Notes: a model not told the origin generated them from the letters alone. A DNA stretch of 64,000 nucleotides from Clostridiales bacterium (GCA_015058275.1 SVCQ01000006.1:1-64000); one strand, 5' to 3'; positions 16,369-25,093 are shown, numbered from the stretch's first letter. Program-made: numbers and translations.

Positions 16369-17283
16369 ATGGCATTACTGAATGACAAAAGAACTATTGA
16401 CCTTATCGGAGTGCAGATCGACTTCGGTGCATCGCAAAAGGGAGTTGCAATGGGACCGCTCGCAATCAGGTATGCGGGGCTCAAAAACGACCTCAAGGGC
16501 ATGGGCTACTGGGTCCATGACAAGGGAGATATAGTCCCGCCTGAGGACGGCATGAGCCTGCGCCACATGATACGCTTTGAGCAGGTCAATGCTACCAACA
16601 AGCAGCTCTATGATGAAGTGTACGACACCCTCGAGGACGGACGCTTCCCGCTGGTACTCGGCGGAGACCACAGTGTGGCCGCCGGAAGCGTGTCCGCTGT
16701 GGCCAAATACTATGAGCCGCAGGGCGAGATAGGCATCATCTGGATAGACGCACACGGAGACTGGAACGACGATAATTCGACCGAGACAGGCAACATGCAC
16801 GGCATGCCGTATTCGGCAGTGTGCGGCTGGGGCCCTGACAGCATGGTCGATTTCGGACAGAAGCCGCACTTTGTGCCGACGGCACATTGCGTGCAGGTTG
16901 CCGGACACGACTTCGATCCCGCTGAGGCTGAGAGGATGAAGGAAGCCGGCATGAACGTATTCTCTATGACTGATGTGGACCGCCGCGGCATGACAGAAAT
17001 CATGGAGGAGGCCATCAGGATAGCGAGCACCGATACCGTGGGAATACATCTGAGCTTCGACGTGGATGCCATCACTCCTGAGTACGCGCCGGGCACGGGG
17101 ACTCCTGTGCCAAACGGTATCACAGCCAGAGAGGCCTTCCTCGCGGTGGAGATGATAGCGCGCTCAGGCAAGCTCATCTCAATGGATCTTGTCGAGGTAA
17201 ACCCTATACTCGATGAGAGGAACAAGACAGGTATACTGGCATCCGAGCTGATACAGCTCGCGATGGGCAAGCAGATATTCTGA
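16369..17283 (+). CDS. Arginase-family hydrolase, probable arginase
   Basis: A ureohydrolase with all manganese ligands visible: GGDHSVAAG (His), DAHGDWND (Asp, His, Asp) and SFDVDAITPEYAPGTGTPV (two Asp). The segment TETGNMHGMP and the N-terminal start (IDLIGVQIDFGASQKGVAMGP) are closer to arginase than to agmatinase or formiminoglutamase, so arginine to ornithine plus urea is the likely reaction. GAGGAAA precedes the ATG. Its stop overlaps the start of the diaminopropionate ammonia-lyase gene, suggesting a two-gene amino acid catabolic unit. Confidence 0.85.
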   Translation: MALLNDKRTIDLIGVQIDFGASQKGVAMGPLAIRYAGLKNDLKGMGYWVHDKGDIVPPEDGMSLRHMIRFEQVNATNKQLYDEVYDTLEDGRFPLVLGGDHSVAAGSVSAVAKYYEPQGEIGIIWIDAHGDWNDDNSTETGNMHGMPYSAVCGWGPDSMVDFGQKPHFVPTAHCVQVAGHDFDPAEAERMKEAGMNVFSMTDVDRRGMTEIMEEAIRIASTDTVGIHLSFDVDAITPEYAPGTGTPVPNGITAREAFLAVEMIARSGKLISMDLVEVNPILDERNKTGILASELIQLAMGKQIF

Positions 17284-18494
17284 TGAGAGAGACCAAGCAC
17301 GGTGACATAAGCTTTCTTGCAAAGGACAATAAGCTCTGCCATTCAGAAGCGGTCAGAGACGGCAGCCCGTTTACTCAGGCTGCTGCGGATGACGCGATGA
17401 GATTTCATATGAGCCTGCCGGGATATTCCGAGTCCGGGCTCATTTCTCTTGAAGCGGCTGCGTCTAAATACGGAGTGCGCGGTATATATGTAAAGGATGA
17501 ATCATCGAGATTCGGACTCAACGCCTTCAAGGGGCTCGGTGGCAGCTATGCGGTGTTCAGGACACTGTGCGACAGGCTCGGCATGGATCCGGTAACTGCT
17601 GTGTACGACGACTTCCTCACAGACGATGTGAGGGAGAAGTGCAGAGAGATCACATTCGTGACTGCGACAGACGGCAACCACGGCAAGGGCGTCGCGTGGG
17701 CGGCGAGGCTATTTGGCTGCAGTTCTCATGTGTATATGCCGGCCGGATCGGTCGAGGTCAGGAGACAGGCCATAGAGGATGCCGGGGCCGAGACCGTCGA
17801 GATAACGGATCTCAACTACGACAAGGCGGTCGAACTTGCAAACAGCATGGCGGAGCAGCACGGCTGGATACTCGTGCAGGATACGGCATGGGACGGATAT
17901 GAGGACATCCCTTCGTGGATAGTCCAGGGATATACGACGATGGCTTCCGAGGCCTGCACTCGGCTCGAGGAGAGCATAGGAACAGGCCCTACGCATGTCT
18001 TCCTCCAGGCCGGAGTCGGAGCGATGGCAGGAGGCGTCACGGGATACCTTTTGAGCAGATACAAAGACGTTCCTCCTGTGATCACGATAGCAGAGCCTGA
18101 GACTGTCGCTTGCGTGTACAAGTCCGCCAAAGCGGGAGACGGGGCCATCCATCCTGTGGAGGGCGATCCTGTCACGATCATGGCGGGACTCAACTGCGGT
18201 ACACCATGCAGCATCACCTGGCCTGTACTCAGAGACGGAGCTGCGTGCTACTGCGCGTGCAGTGATAAGATAACAGAGGAGGGCATGTACTCCTACGCTC
18301 ATCCGGAGGGCAGCGACCCTGTCATCGTATCAGGAGAGTCGGGCGCGGTCACATACGGACTGATGCTCAGGATACTCGGGGACGAGGAGCTGAGAGAGGA
18401 GTTTGGTATAGATGAGGACTCGGTCATACTGCTCTTCAGTACTGAGGGGGACACGGATCCGGACAATTACAGGAAGATAGTATACGGAGGCTAA
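17283..18494 (+). CDS. dpaL: Diaminopropionate ammonia-lyase
   Basis: A 403-residue fold-type II PLP enzyme. Seen: the PLP lysine K83 in NAFKGLGGSYA, DGNHGKGVAWAARL, and the glycine-rich phosphate loop (AGVGAMAGGV). The pattern RFHMSLPGYSESGL ... LNAFKGLGGSYAVFRTL is characteristic of YgeX/DpaL, which converts 2,3-diaminopropionate to pyruvate and two ammonia. The ATG shares its A with the arginase stop (TGATG). A terminator follows. A related serine/threonine-type ammonia-lyase is a weaker alternative. Confidence 0.88.
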   Translation: MRETKHGDISFLAKDNKLCHSEAVRDGSPFTQAAADDAMRFHMSLPGYSESGLISLEAAASKYGVRGIYVKDESSRFGLNAFKGLGGSYAVFRTLCDRLGMDPVTAVYDDFLTDDVREKCREITFVTATDGNHGKGVAWAARLFGCSSHVYMPAGSVEVRRQAIEDAGAETVEITDLNYDKAVELANSMAEQHGWILVQDTAWDGYEDIPSWIVQGYTTMASEACTRLEESIGTGPTHVFLQAGVGAMAGGVTGYLLSRYKDVPPVITIAEPETVACVYKSAKAGDGAIHPVEGDPVTIMAGLNCGTPCSITWPVLRDGAACYCACSDKITEEGMYSYAHPEGSDPVIVSGESGAVTYGLMLRILGDEELREEFGIDEDSVILLFSTEGDTDPDNYRKIVYGG

Positions 18495-18523
18495 GAGCCC
18501 CGATACCGGCAGTGATGCGACGC

Positions 18524-18549
18524 TTCCCGGGATGCCCGGGAGGCTTTTT
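18524..18549 (+). terminator. Terminator after dpaL
   Basis: TCCCGGG and CCCGGGA form a perfect 7-bp stem with loop ATG (extended by flanking GC), followed by GGCTTTTTG. Confidence 0.8.
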
Positions 18550-18598
18550 GCTTGAGCAGATCCGCAAAAATACATAAAAATAGGGAAAAAGAACACAA

Positions 18599-18643
18599 CA
18601 ACATGTTGACACCGTTATGAGCCGCGACTACAATATATAGTGT
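18599..18643 (+). promoter_or_regulatory. nrdD promoter with two NrdR-box-like sites
   Basis: TTGACA at 18606-18611 and TACAAT at 18629-18634 are exactly 17 bases apart. The -10 lies in ACAATATATAGTGT (18630-18643), which on the other strand reads ACACTATATATTGT and fits the NrdR box pattern (ACACwATATATwGT). A second palindrome, CAACATGTTG, covers the -35 at 18599-18608. The two centres are 33 bases apart, about three helix turns, as is usual for NrdR tandem boxes. Binding of NrdR would block the promoter when dATP is high. The nrdR gene is not in this window. Confidence 0.75.
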
Positions 18644-18739
18644 TCGAGGTTGAACGCTGTTTTTTTCGCCTCAAAACTGAATAGTTAACAATTAAAACCA
18701 AATATATAAATCAATCAAAGGAATCAAAGGTAATAAGAG

Positions 18740-21016
18740 ATGAACAGCATTATCAAAAGAGACGGCAAGGAGATGCCATTTGACGAGTCCAAGATCTTCA
18801 ACGCGATCTACGCTGCCAACAAGGCGGTAGACGGCGAGAAGATGTCGAGCATCGACTTCACCTATCTGACCAAGAAGGTTGTCGAGCAGCTCGAGGGAGA
18901 TACCTGCACGGTAGAGCAGGTACAGGACATCGTAGAGCAGATGCTCATCAAGTACGACTATGAGAAGACCGCAAAGGCCTACATCCTCTATCGTGCAGAG
19001 CACTCCAAGATCAGAGAGGCTGAGTCCGACCTGATGAACATCTACAACGAACTGACATATTCGTATTCAAAGGATGCAGATATCAAGAGAGAGAATGCGA
19101 ATATCGACGGAGACACCTCCATGGGCACCATGCTCAAGTACGGCTCGGAGGGTGCGAAGTACTTCGTAGACAACTATGTGCTGCCAAAGGACATCGCCAA
19201 GGCTCACATCAACGGAGACATCCACATCCACGACAAGGATTTCTACATGCTCACTGAGACCTGCTGCCAGATCGATCTGATCAAGCTGTTCAAGGATGGA
19301 TTCTGCACAGGCCACGGTTACCTCAGAGAGCCTCAGTCGATCATGAGCTATGCATCGCTCGCATGCATCGCGATACAGGCCAATCAGAACGAAATGCACG
19401 GCGGACAGTCGGTACCGAACTTCGACTACTCGATGGCTCCGGGCGTTGCAAGGACATATATAAAGGAATACTACTCGGCTCTGACTGAGATCATCGCAGC
19501 CAAGACAGGTCTCCACTATGCAGAGGCCAAGGAGCTGACAGACAGGATCAAGGACGAGTCCGAGCCACCGACACTCGAGACCAACGGCAGATACGCCGAG
19601 GTGCTCGGAGCATGGTTTGACAGGGTCGGCAGAGCCGGCGGACTCACAAAAGAGCAGTTAATGGGCTGCAGCGCTCAGGCTTCCGAGTCGGCATGGGCGA
19701 GGACGGACAAGATGACCTACCAGGCTATGGAGGCTCTGATCCACAATCTCAACACCATGAACTCAAGAGCCGGTGCGCAGGTGCCGTTCAGCTCGGTCAA
19801 CTTCGGTACTGACACGACTCCTGAGGGCCGCATGGTCATCAAGAACTTCCTCCTCGCTACAGAGGCGGGACTCGGCAACGGCGAGACACCGATCTTCCCA
19901 GTATCGATCTTCAAGGTCAAGGAAGGCGTCAACTTCAACGAGGGAGATCCTAACTACGATCTCTTCAAGCTCGCGGTGAGATGCTCCGCAAAGAGACTCT
20001 TCCCGAACTTCAGCTTCCTCGACGCGCCGTTCAACAAGAAGTTCTACAAGGAGGGCGACTACAACACAGAGGTCGCGTACATGGGATGCCGTACGAGAGT
20101 AATGGCCAACAACTACGATCCGACCAAGGCGGTCGTATGCGGCAGAGGTAACCTCAGCTTCACATCGATCAACCTGCCGAGACTCGCGATCGAGGCCAAC
20201 AGAGACTTCGACGTATTCTACAAAAAGCTCGACAACATGATGGAACTCGTCGCAAGACAGCTGCTCCACAGATTCAAGATCCAGTGCTCCAAAAAGGGAC
20301 GTAACTATCCGTTCCTGATGGGACAGGGCATCTGGATCGACTCCGATGAGATCGGGCCGGACGACAGCGTTGCTGAGATCCTCAAGAACGGTACTCTCTC
20401 GATAGGATTCATCGGACTCGCTGAGACCATGAAGGCTCTCACGGGCAAGCACCATGGAGAGGACGAGAGATCAAGAGAGCTCGCATTCGAGATCGTCAAG
20501 CACATGAGAGAATTCTGCGACAAGAAGAGCGCAGAGACAGGCCTGAACTTCACACTTCTGGCTACTCCGGCTGAGGGTCTCTCCGGCAGATTCGTCAAGA
20601 TCGACAGAGAGAAGTACGGCAAGCTGCCCGGCATCACTGACAGGGATTACTACACCAACTCGTTCCACGTGCCTGTATATTATCCGATCGGCGCGTTTGA
20701 GAAGCTCGACATCGAGGCTCCGTACCACGATCTGACAAACGCCGGTCACATCAGCTATGTGGAGCTCGACGGCGATACAGCCAAGAATCCTGAGGCTTTC
20801 GAAGCTATCATCAGATACATGAAGGAAGTCGGCATCGGTTACGGCTCGGTCAACCACCCTGTAGACAGAGACCCTGTCTGCGGATACACAGGCGTCATCG
20901 ACGATGTATGCCCGAGATGCGGCAGACGCGAGGGAGAGCCTGTATCGATCGAGAGACTCAATGAGCTTCGCATGAAGTTCCCTAGCGTGCCGGTACCGTG
21001 CGACTGTACACACTAG
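18740..21016 (+). CDS. nrdD: Anaerobic ribonucleotide reductase catalytic subunit lacking its glycyl-radical end
   Basis: Class III reductase large subunit. Residues 1-90 form an ATP-cone regulatory domain (MNSIIKRDGKEMPFDESKIF). The catalytic barrel follows, with GDIHIHDKDFYML, NEMHGGQSVPNFDYSMAPGV and the MGCRTRV region. Near the C-terminus are zinc-type cysteines (C714, C724, C727). In usual NrdD these are followed by RVxGYLG-type sequence with the radical glycine; here the protein instead ends in a short tail (FPSVPVPCDCTH) with no such motif. The missing part is encoded as a separate gene at 21165. The intergenic DNA is well formed with its own signals, so this is a true split rather than a single-base error. 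Confidence 0.93.
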   Translation: MNSIIKRDGKEMPFDESKIFNAIYAANKAVDGEKMSSIDFTYLTKKVVEQLEGDTCTVEQVQDIVEQMLIKYDYEKTAKAYILYRAEHSKIREAESDLMNIYNELTYSYSKDADIKRENANIDGDTSMGTMLKYGSEGAKYFVDNYVLPKDIAKAHINGDIHIHDKDFYMLTETCCQIDLIKLFKDGFCTGHGYLREPQSIMSYASLACIAIQANQNEMHGGQSVPNFDYSMAPGVARTYIKEYYSALTEIIAAKTGLHYAEAKELTDRIKDESEPPTLETNGRYAEVLGAWFDRVGRAGGLTKEQLMGCSAQASESAWARTDKMTYQAMEALIHNLNTMNSRAGAQVPFSSVNFGTDTTPEGRMVIKNFLLATEAGLGNGETPIFPVSIFKVKEGVNFNEGDPNYDLFKLAVRCSAKRLFPNFSFLDAPFNKKFYKEGDYNTEVAYMGCRTRVMANNYDPTKAVVCGRGNLSFTSINLPRLAIEANRDFDVFYKKLDNMMELVARQLLHRFKIQCSKKGRNYPFLMGQGIWIDSDEIGPDDSVAEILKNGTLSIGFIGLAETMKALTGKHHGEDERSRELAFEIVKHMREFCDKKSAETGLNFTLLATPAEGLSGRFVKIDREKYGKLPGITDRDYYTNSFHVPVYYPIGAFEKLDIEAPYHDLTNAGHISYVELDGDTAKNPEAFEAIIRYMKEVGIGYGSVNHPVDRDPVCGYTGVIDDVCPRCGRREGEPVSIERLNELRMKFPSVPVPCDCTH

Positions 21017-21025
21017 AGGATGCGG

Positions 21026-21058
21026 TTATCCACAGGGTTATCAACAGATTTATCCACA
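21026..21058 (+). promoter_or_regulatory. Three DnaA boxes at exact 12-bp spacing
   Basis: TTATCCACA at 21026-21034, TTATCAACA at 21038-21046 and TTATCCACA at 21050-21058. The first and third are perfect matches to the consensus TTATNCACA; the middle has one change. All are on the same strand with starts 12 bases apart. DnaA is known to act on nrd transcription in other bacteria, so a replication-linked control of the downstream radical-domain gene is plausible. It is inferred here. Confidence 0.75.
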
Positions 21059-21129
21059 ATATAGTGTGGTGTATTCTTAAAAAACAACAATATACACGAT
21101 TTTGACTTTACATAAGCGTCCGGTATGAG
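21054..21129 (+). promoter_or_regulatory. NrdR-like boxes and promoter of the glycyl-radical gene
   Basis: CCACAATATAGTGTGG at 21054-21069 is a near palindrome of NrdR-box type that overlaps the last DnaA box. A weaker match, ACAATATACAC, lies at 21087-21097 with its centre about 32 bases downstream. TTGACT at 21102-21107 and TATGAG at 21124-21129 (16 apart) give a modest promoter. The small gene therefore appears to have its own start of transcription as well as possible readthrough from nrdD. Confidence 0.55.
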
Positions 21130-21164
21130 TAAAATGACAACTGGACGAAAATGGAGGTAGAGAG

Positions 21165-21332
21165 ATGAACAACAACGTAGTAAAGAATGTAAACGGTAAG
21201 GTCGGCGAGGGCGTCGAATTCGAAAGGATCAGAAGGATCACAGGTTACCTCGTAGGTACTCTTGACAGATTCAACAACGGCAAGAGAGCCGAGGTTGAGG
21301 ACAGAGTAAAGCACGGCCTTTCGAGACACTAA
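21165..21332 (+). CDS. Stand-alone glycyl-radical domain of anaerobic ribonucleotide reductase
   Basis: A 55-residue protein with FERIRRITGYLVGTLDRFNN followed by GKRAEVEDRVKH, the normal C-terminal end of NrdD. G27 in RITGYL is the expected radical site. GGAGGT at 21153-21158 supports the ATG. It must join the separate catalytic subunit (stop at 21016) and be activated by NrdG (start 21427) to give an active enzyme, in the manner of the YfiD spare-part domain for pyruvate formate-lyase. It begins 148 bases after nrdD and has its own terminator. Codon usage matches its neighbours and it shows no sign of decay. Confidence 0.9.
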   Translation: MNNNVVKNVNGKVGEGVEFERIRRITGYLVGTLDRFNNGKRAEVEDRVKHGLSRH

Positions 21333-21347
21333 TTAGAGTGAAGGTGA

Positions 21348-21378
21348 AGAGCCGGTTGGAAAAGACCGGCTCTTTTTG
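21348..21378 (+). terminator. Terminator after the glycyl-radical gene
   Basis: AGAGCCGGT (21348-21356) and ACCGGCTCT (21365-21373) form a perfect 9-bp stem followed by TTTTG. It separates the radical-domain gene from nrdG, or limits readthrough into it. Confidence 0.85.
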
Positions 21379-21426
21379 TGTCAAACTTGATGTCGCAAAA
21401 TGCGATTTCAATTCAATATTTAAAGC

Positions 21427-21993
21427 GTGATGGAAGTTAACAAAGACAAGGTCATAAGAGTATGCGGCATCGAGCCTGAGTCCATCGTGGACGGGCCGGG
21501 ATTTCGCTATGTGCTTTTTGTACAGGGCTGTCCGCATCACTGCCACGGCTGCCACAATCCGGAGTCGTGGGCTTTTGACGCGGGCGAGGACATGACTGTC
21601 GGCGAGATCTTTGAGCAGATCATGGAGAACCGCAATCTGAGAGGCGTGACCTTCTCGGGAGGAGAGCCTTTCGAGCAGGTAGAGGCAGTCCTTGAGCTTG
21701 CAAAGCTATGCAAGGCTGAGGGGCTCACTCTGATGAGCTACAGCGGCTATACGCTCGATGAGCTCGAGGCGAGATGCGACCCTGCGACGGATGAGCTCCT
21801 TGGGATGCTCGACATACTGGTGGACGGCAGGTACGATGAGTCGCTTCGCAATCTGACGCTCGTCTACTGCGGCTCCGAGAACCAGCGCGTTATAGACATG
21901 AACAGGACGCGCAGGGCCAGAGAGGGCGGCGACCACGGCATGGTCGTGCCGTATAAATCAGCTTACGATACAGAGATAGAGATAAAGATATAG
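21427..21993 (+). CDS. nrdG: Anaerobic ribonucleotide reductase activase NrdG
   Basis: A radical-SAM protein of 188 residues with the iron-sulfur motif CPHHCHGC (C35, C39, C42) and GVTFSGGEPFEQ. It uses SAM and an electron to place the radical on the glycine of NrdD, here on the separate 55-residue protein. The start is GTG at 21427 or ATG at 21430; the ribosome site is weak. It follows the radical-domain gene after a terminator, so it may have its own promoter or rely on readthrough. Confidence 0.94.
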   Translation: MMEVNKDKVIRVCGIEPESIVDGPGFRYVLFVQGCPHHCHGCHNPESWAFDAGEDMTVGEIFEQIMENRNLRGVTFSGGEPFEQVEAVLELAKLCKAEGLTLMSYSGYTLDELEARCDPATDELLGMLDILVDGRYDESLRNLTLVYCGSENQRVIDMNRTRRAREGGDHGMVVPYKSAYDTEIEIKI

Positions 21994-22018
21994 ATATAGG
22001 AATACAGCGGAGAGATAT

Positions 22019-23197
22019 TTGAAGCTTGAACTGGTAGCGACAGCGACATTCGGGCTTGAGGCGGTGGTCAGGCGCGAGATAGAGGCGCTTGGCTACAAGG
22101 TCATCAGGACCGAGGACGGCAGAGTCACATATATGGGAGATGAGAGGGCTATCGCCCGCTCCAATCTGTGGCTCCGCAGTGCAGACAGAGTCTATGTGCG
22201 CATGGGCGAGTTTGACGCGAGCGAGTTCGAAGAGCTCTTCCAGCAGACTAAGGCGCTTGAGTGGGAGACGATGATCCCCATGGAGGGCGCTTTTCCTGTG
22301 GTCGGAGGTTCGGTCAAGTCGGCCCTCCACAGCGTGCCGGCCTGCCAGAGCATCATCAAAAAGGCGGTCTCTGTCAGGCTCTCGGAGTTCTACTGCAGGG
22401 AGACTCTGCCTGAGACGGGAGCCGAGTACAGGATAAGGTTCATCGCCCATAAGGACAGGTTTCTGCTGCTGATGGATACAAGCGGAGCTGGGCTCCACAA
22501 GAGGGGGTACAGGGTGCGCGATGTGGCGGCTCCTATGAAGGAGACGCTGGCCGCAGCGCTCGTACAGCTCTCGTTTTACCGCAAGGACCGGATCGTGATC
22601 GATCCGTGCTGCGGCTCCGGGACGATCCCTATCGAGGCGGCCATGATCGCCCGGAACATCGCGCCCGGACTCACACGCTCATTCGCATCCGAGAAGTGGG
22701 ATATCTTTGACGGCGCGGGAGCGGATATCTGGAAGGAAGAGAGACGGCTGGCATACGAGGCGGCGGATATAGATACGCCGATAAATGTGACCGGCATGGA
22801 CATAGACCCTAAGGCTGTCAGGGCGGCTTCCGACAATGCAGATGAGGCAGGTCTTGCTGACGACATTGACATCATCCGCATGGACATGACGAAGTGGGAG
22901 CCGGGAGGCGGCATCCCGAGGGGAGCTTCAAAGAGCGACCGGGTAGTCGTGATTTCCAATCTGCCGTACGGCAAGAGGATCGGAGATGATGCAGGCATCA
23001 AAGCCATATATGAGCATATACGCAGCATGATGGAGGAGTGCCCGGACTGGTCGTTCTTCCTCATCACATCGGACAAGATGTTAGAGCGGGAGATAGGGCG
23101 CAGGGCCGACCGCAGGCGCAAGCTCTACAACGGCACTATTGAGACGCAGTTCTATCAGTTCCACGGGACCAAGCCCAAAAGAGAGACAAAAGAATAG
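22019..23197 (+). CDS. THUMP-domain RNA methyltransferase (RlmL/YpsC-like)
   Basis: A 392-residue class I SAM-dependent enzyme. It has an N-terminal ferredoxin-like/THUMP region (ELVATATFGLEAVVRREIEA, GRVTYMGDERAIARSNLWLR), then a Rossmann methyltransferase domain with DPCCGSGTIPIEAAMIA and the catalytic NLPYG motif typical of N2-guanine methyltransferases. It probably modifies 23S rRNA. The start is TTG at 22019 with CGGAGAG just upstream. It is followed by a terminator. Confidence 0.9.
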   Translation: MKLELVATATFGLEAVVRREIEALGYKVIRTEDGRVTYMGDERAIARSNLWLRSADRVYVRMGEFDASEFEELFQQTKALEWETMIPMEGAFPVVGGSVKSALHSVPACQSIIKKAVSVRLSEFYCRETLPETGAEYRIRFIAHKDRFLLLMDTSGAGLHKRGYRVRDVAAPMKETLAAALVQLSFYRKDRIVIDPCCGSGTIPIEAAMIARNIAPGLTRSFASEKWDIFDGAGADIWKEERRLAYEAADIDTPINVTGMDIDPKAVRAASDNADEAGLADDIDIIRMDMTKWEPGGGIPRGASKSDRVVVISNLPYGKRIGDDAGIKAIYEHIRSMMEECPDWSFFLITSDKMLEREIGRRADRRRKLYNGTIETQFYQFHGTKPKRETKE

Positions 23198-23209
23198 ATA
23201 AGAGGATAC

Positions 23210-23258
23210 GAGGTTGGTGCTAAGAGGCAAAAGTCTCAAAAGCATCAACCTCTTTGTT
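23210..23258 (+). terminator. Terminator after the methyltransferase gene
   Basis: GAGGTTGGTGCT (23210-23221) pairs with AGCATCAACCTC (23241-23252) with one mismatch, followed by TTTGTTT. Confidence 0.7.
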
Positions 23259-23330
23259 TGGAATTGTTGTATACTATATTCGGAAGATAATGCAATTGAA
23301 TAAAGTCGGATTTAAAACCCGGAGGTATCA

Positions 23331-24320
23331 ATGGTTATCAAAGACTTCTACTACCCGTCGGCAGACGGTCAGACGAGGATACATGCAAAGAGCTGGGAGC
23401 CGGATGATGATCCTAAGGCCATAGTCCAGATAGTGCACGGCATGACCGAGTACATCGGCAGATACGATGAGTTCGCGCGCTACCTGGTGGATCACGGATT
23501 CATGGTCGTAGGCGAGGACCATCTCGGACACGGCGAGTCCGTCATATCCGATGAGTATCACGGCTTCTTCGGCAAGGACGGCAATGCCTGGGTCATCTCG
23601 GACATCCACAGCCTGAGGAAACTCATGAACGAAGAGCATCCTGATCTGCCTTACCTGATGCTGGGACACAGCATGGGCTCGTTCCTTGTCAGGCAGTACA
23701 TTACCGAACATCACTGCAGCTACGCCAGGGGCTTAAGCGGTGTTGTAGTAATGGGCACGGGCTGGCAGCCTGACGCGGTGCTCAAGGCGGGCATGGCGGT
23801 GGCTCAGATGCAGGGACTCAATAAGGTAGGCAAGAGATCCAAGCTGATCGAGGTCATGAGCTTCGGACAGTATCTCAAAAAGATACCTGACGCGCATAGC
23901 TTCAACGACTGGCTGACCAAGGACAATGACATCGTCGACAAGTACAAGGACGATCCGTGGTGCACATTCCACTTCACGCCGAACGCGTTCTTCCACATGT
24001 TCGCCGGGATGCTCAAGGCCCACGATACTTCCCGCATGAAGGAGCTTCCTGAGGGAATGCCTCTCCTGCTCACTTCGGGAGCTGAGGACCCTGTAGGCAA
24101 CTGGGGCGAGGGCGTGCGCAAGGCATACCTTGTCTACCTTGAGAACACCAAGTGCGCGGTGGATATCCGTCTGTACGATGACGACAGACATGAGATACTA
24201 AACGAGACAAACCGCGGAGAAGTCTTTGAGGACTTAAGGGCCTTCTTCGACAACTGCCTCACGGGATACATGGAGACTTACGGCGTACTGCCTACGGACT
24301 ATGCAAAGGACGAAGAATAG
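23331..24320 (+). CDS. Alpha/beta hydrolase, monoacylglycerol lipase/lysophospholipase type
   Basis: A 329-residue serine hydrolase (Hydrolase_4-like). Seen: the HGMTEYIGRYDEFARYL oxyanion region, GEDHLGHGES, the nucleophile elbow GHSMGS with S114, an Asp in SGAEDPVGN and a His in DDDRHEILNE. No signal peptide, so it is cytoplasmic and probably turns over monoacylglycerols or lysophospholipids. GGAGGT lies before the ATG. It precedes the prepilin peptidase gene by eight bases. Confidence 0.88.
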   Translation: MVIKDFYYPSADGQTRIHAKSWEPDDDPKAIVQIVHGMTEYIGRYDEFARYLVDHGFMVVGEDHLGHGESVISDEYHGFFGKDGNAWVISDIHSLRKLMNEEHPDLPYLMLGHSMGSFLVRQYITEHHCSYARGLSGVVVMGTGWQPDAVLKAGMAVAQMQGLNKVGKRSKLIEVMSFGQYLKKIPDAHSFNDWLTKDNDIVDKYKDDPWCTFHFTPNAFFHMFAGMLKAHDTSRMKELPEGMPLLLTSGAEDPVGNWGEGVRKAYLVYLENTKCAVDIRLYDDDRHEILNETNRGEVFEDLRAFFDNCLTGYMETYGVLPTDYAKDEE

Positions 24321-24328
24321 GACGGCCG

Positions 24329-25093
24329 ATGGCGTATGGGGCAGGTCTGATCATAAGAATAGCGGTAGCAGCAGTCATTGCCGTTATCTTCGGTAACGGC
24401 AGTGTTGTTGCGTTCAACAGGCTGCCTGCACGCTGGTTTGAGGACTACGACGAGGCCGATTCGGCCCTGCCGCCGGATGAGAGGCGGACGGTGCTTCCAA
24501 AGCGGCTGCTCGAGTCGGACAGCATGGGGCGCCAGAGATTACCGAGTACCCCGTGGAAGTACGCATTTACCGGATATTTTGCCCTCTGCGGGCTTTATCT
24601 TGCGATAAGGGGCAACGGCCTATCCTACGAGATATCCGTGCTCTGCGTGCTCTTCATAGTGCTTATGATGGCGATCGCAGACCAGATGTACAAGGTGGTG
24701 CCGGATCAGTTCAGCATAATGCTTGCTGTATCCGCGGCCGCCTTTGTCGAATACCACGACAAGTGGTGGGAGCCTGCCGCAGGCGCGGCGCTCGGGCTCG
24801 GAGTATCGCTTGCGATACTGCTTCTTGGCAATCTCCTCTTCGGAGCGGGGTCCCTCGGAGGGGCGGATATCAAGTTCTTTGCCTGCATGGGCCTTGTCAC
24901 CGGGAGGATCGGAATCGCGATCATATTCATACTGACAACATTCCTCTTTGCGGCGTACTCAGTCGTGATCATTGCGGGCAGGAGGGGAAGCATCAAAGAC
25001 AGGAACGCGATGCTGCCTTCGGCATGCGCTGCGTCGACGATATATTTCCTCTTCCTGTGGAACATAGGAGAGCTGCTGGTACTGGAACTTTAA
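24329..25093 (+). CDS. A24-family prepilin peptidase-like membrane protease
   Basis: A 254-residue multi-spanning protein. The two aspartate motifs of the A24 family are recognisable: MAIADQMYKVVPD in one loop and LGGADIKFFACMGL in the other (GGAD in place of the usual GxGD). The N-terminal cytoplasmic methyltransferase domain of classic PilD is absent; a loop of charged residues takes its place. No pilin genes are nearby, so its substrate is unknown. Its stop codon abuts the truA ATG. Confidence 0.75.
   Translation: MAYGAGLIIRIAVAAVIAVIFGNGSVVAFNRLPARWFEDYDEADSALPPDERRTVLPKRLLESDSMGRQRLPSTPWKYAFTGYFALCGLYLAIRGNGLSYEISVLCVLFIVLMMAIADQMYKVVPDQFSIMLAVSAAAFVEYHDKWWEPAAGAALGLGVSLAILLLGNLLFGAGSLGGADIKFFACMGLVTGRIGIAIIFILTTFLFAAYSVVIIAGRRGSIKDRNAMLPSACAASTIYFLFLWNIGELLVLEL

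Noticed and set aside
18740..21332. nrdD as a pseudogene broken by a frameshift
   Set aside because: The break is not a single-base shift: the two frames are separated by 148 bases with regulatory sites, and the small ORF has its own start, ribosome site and terminator.
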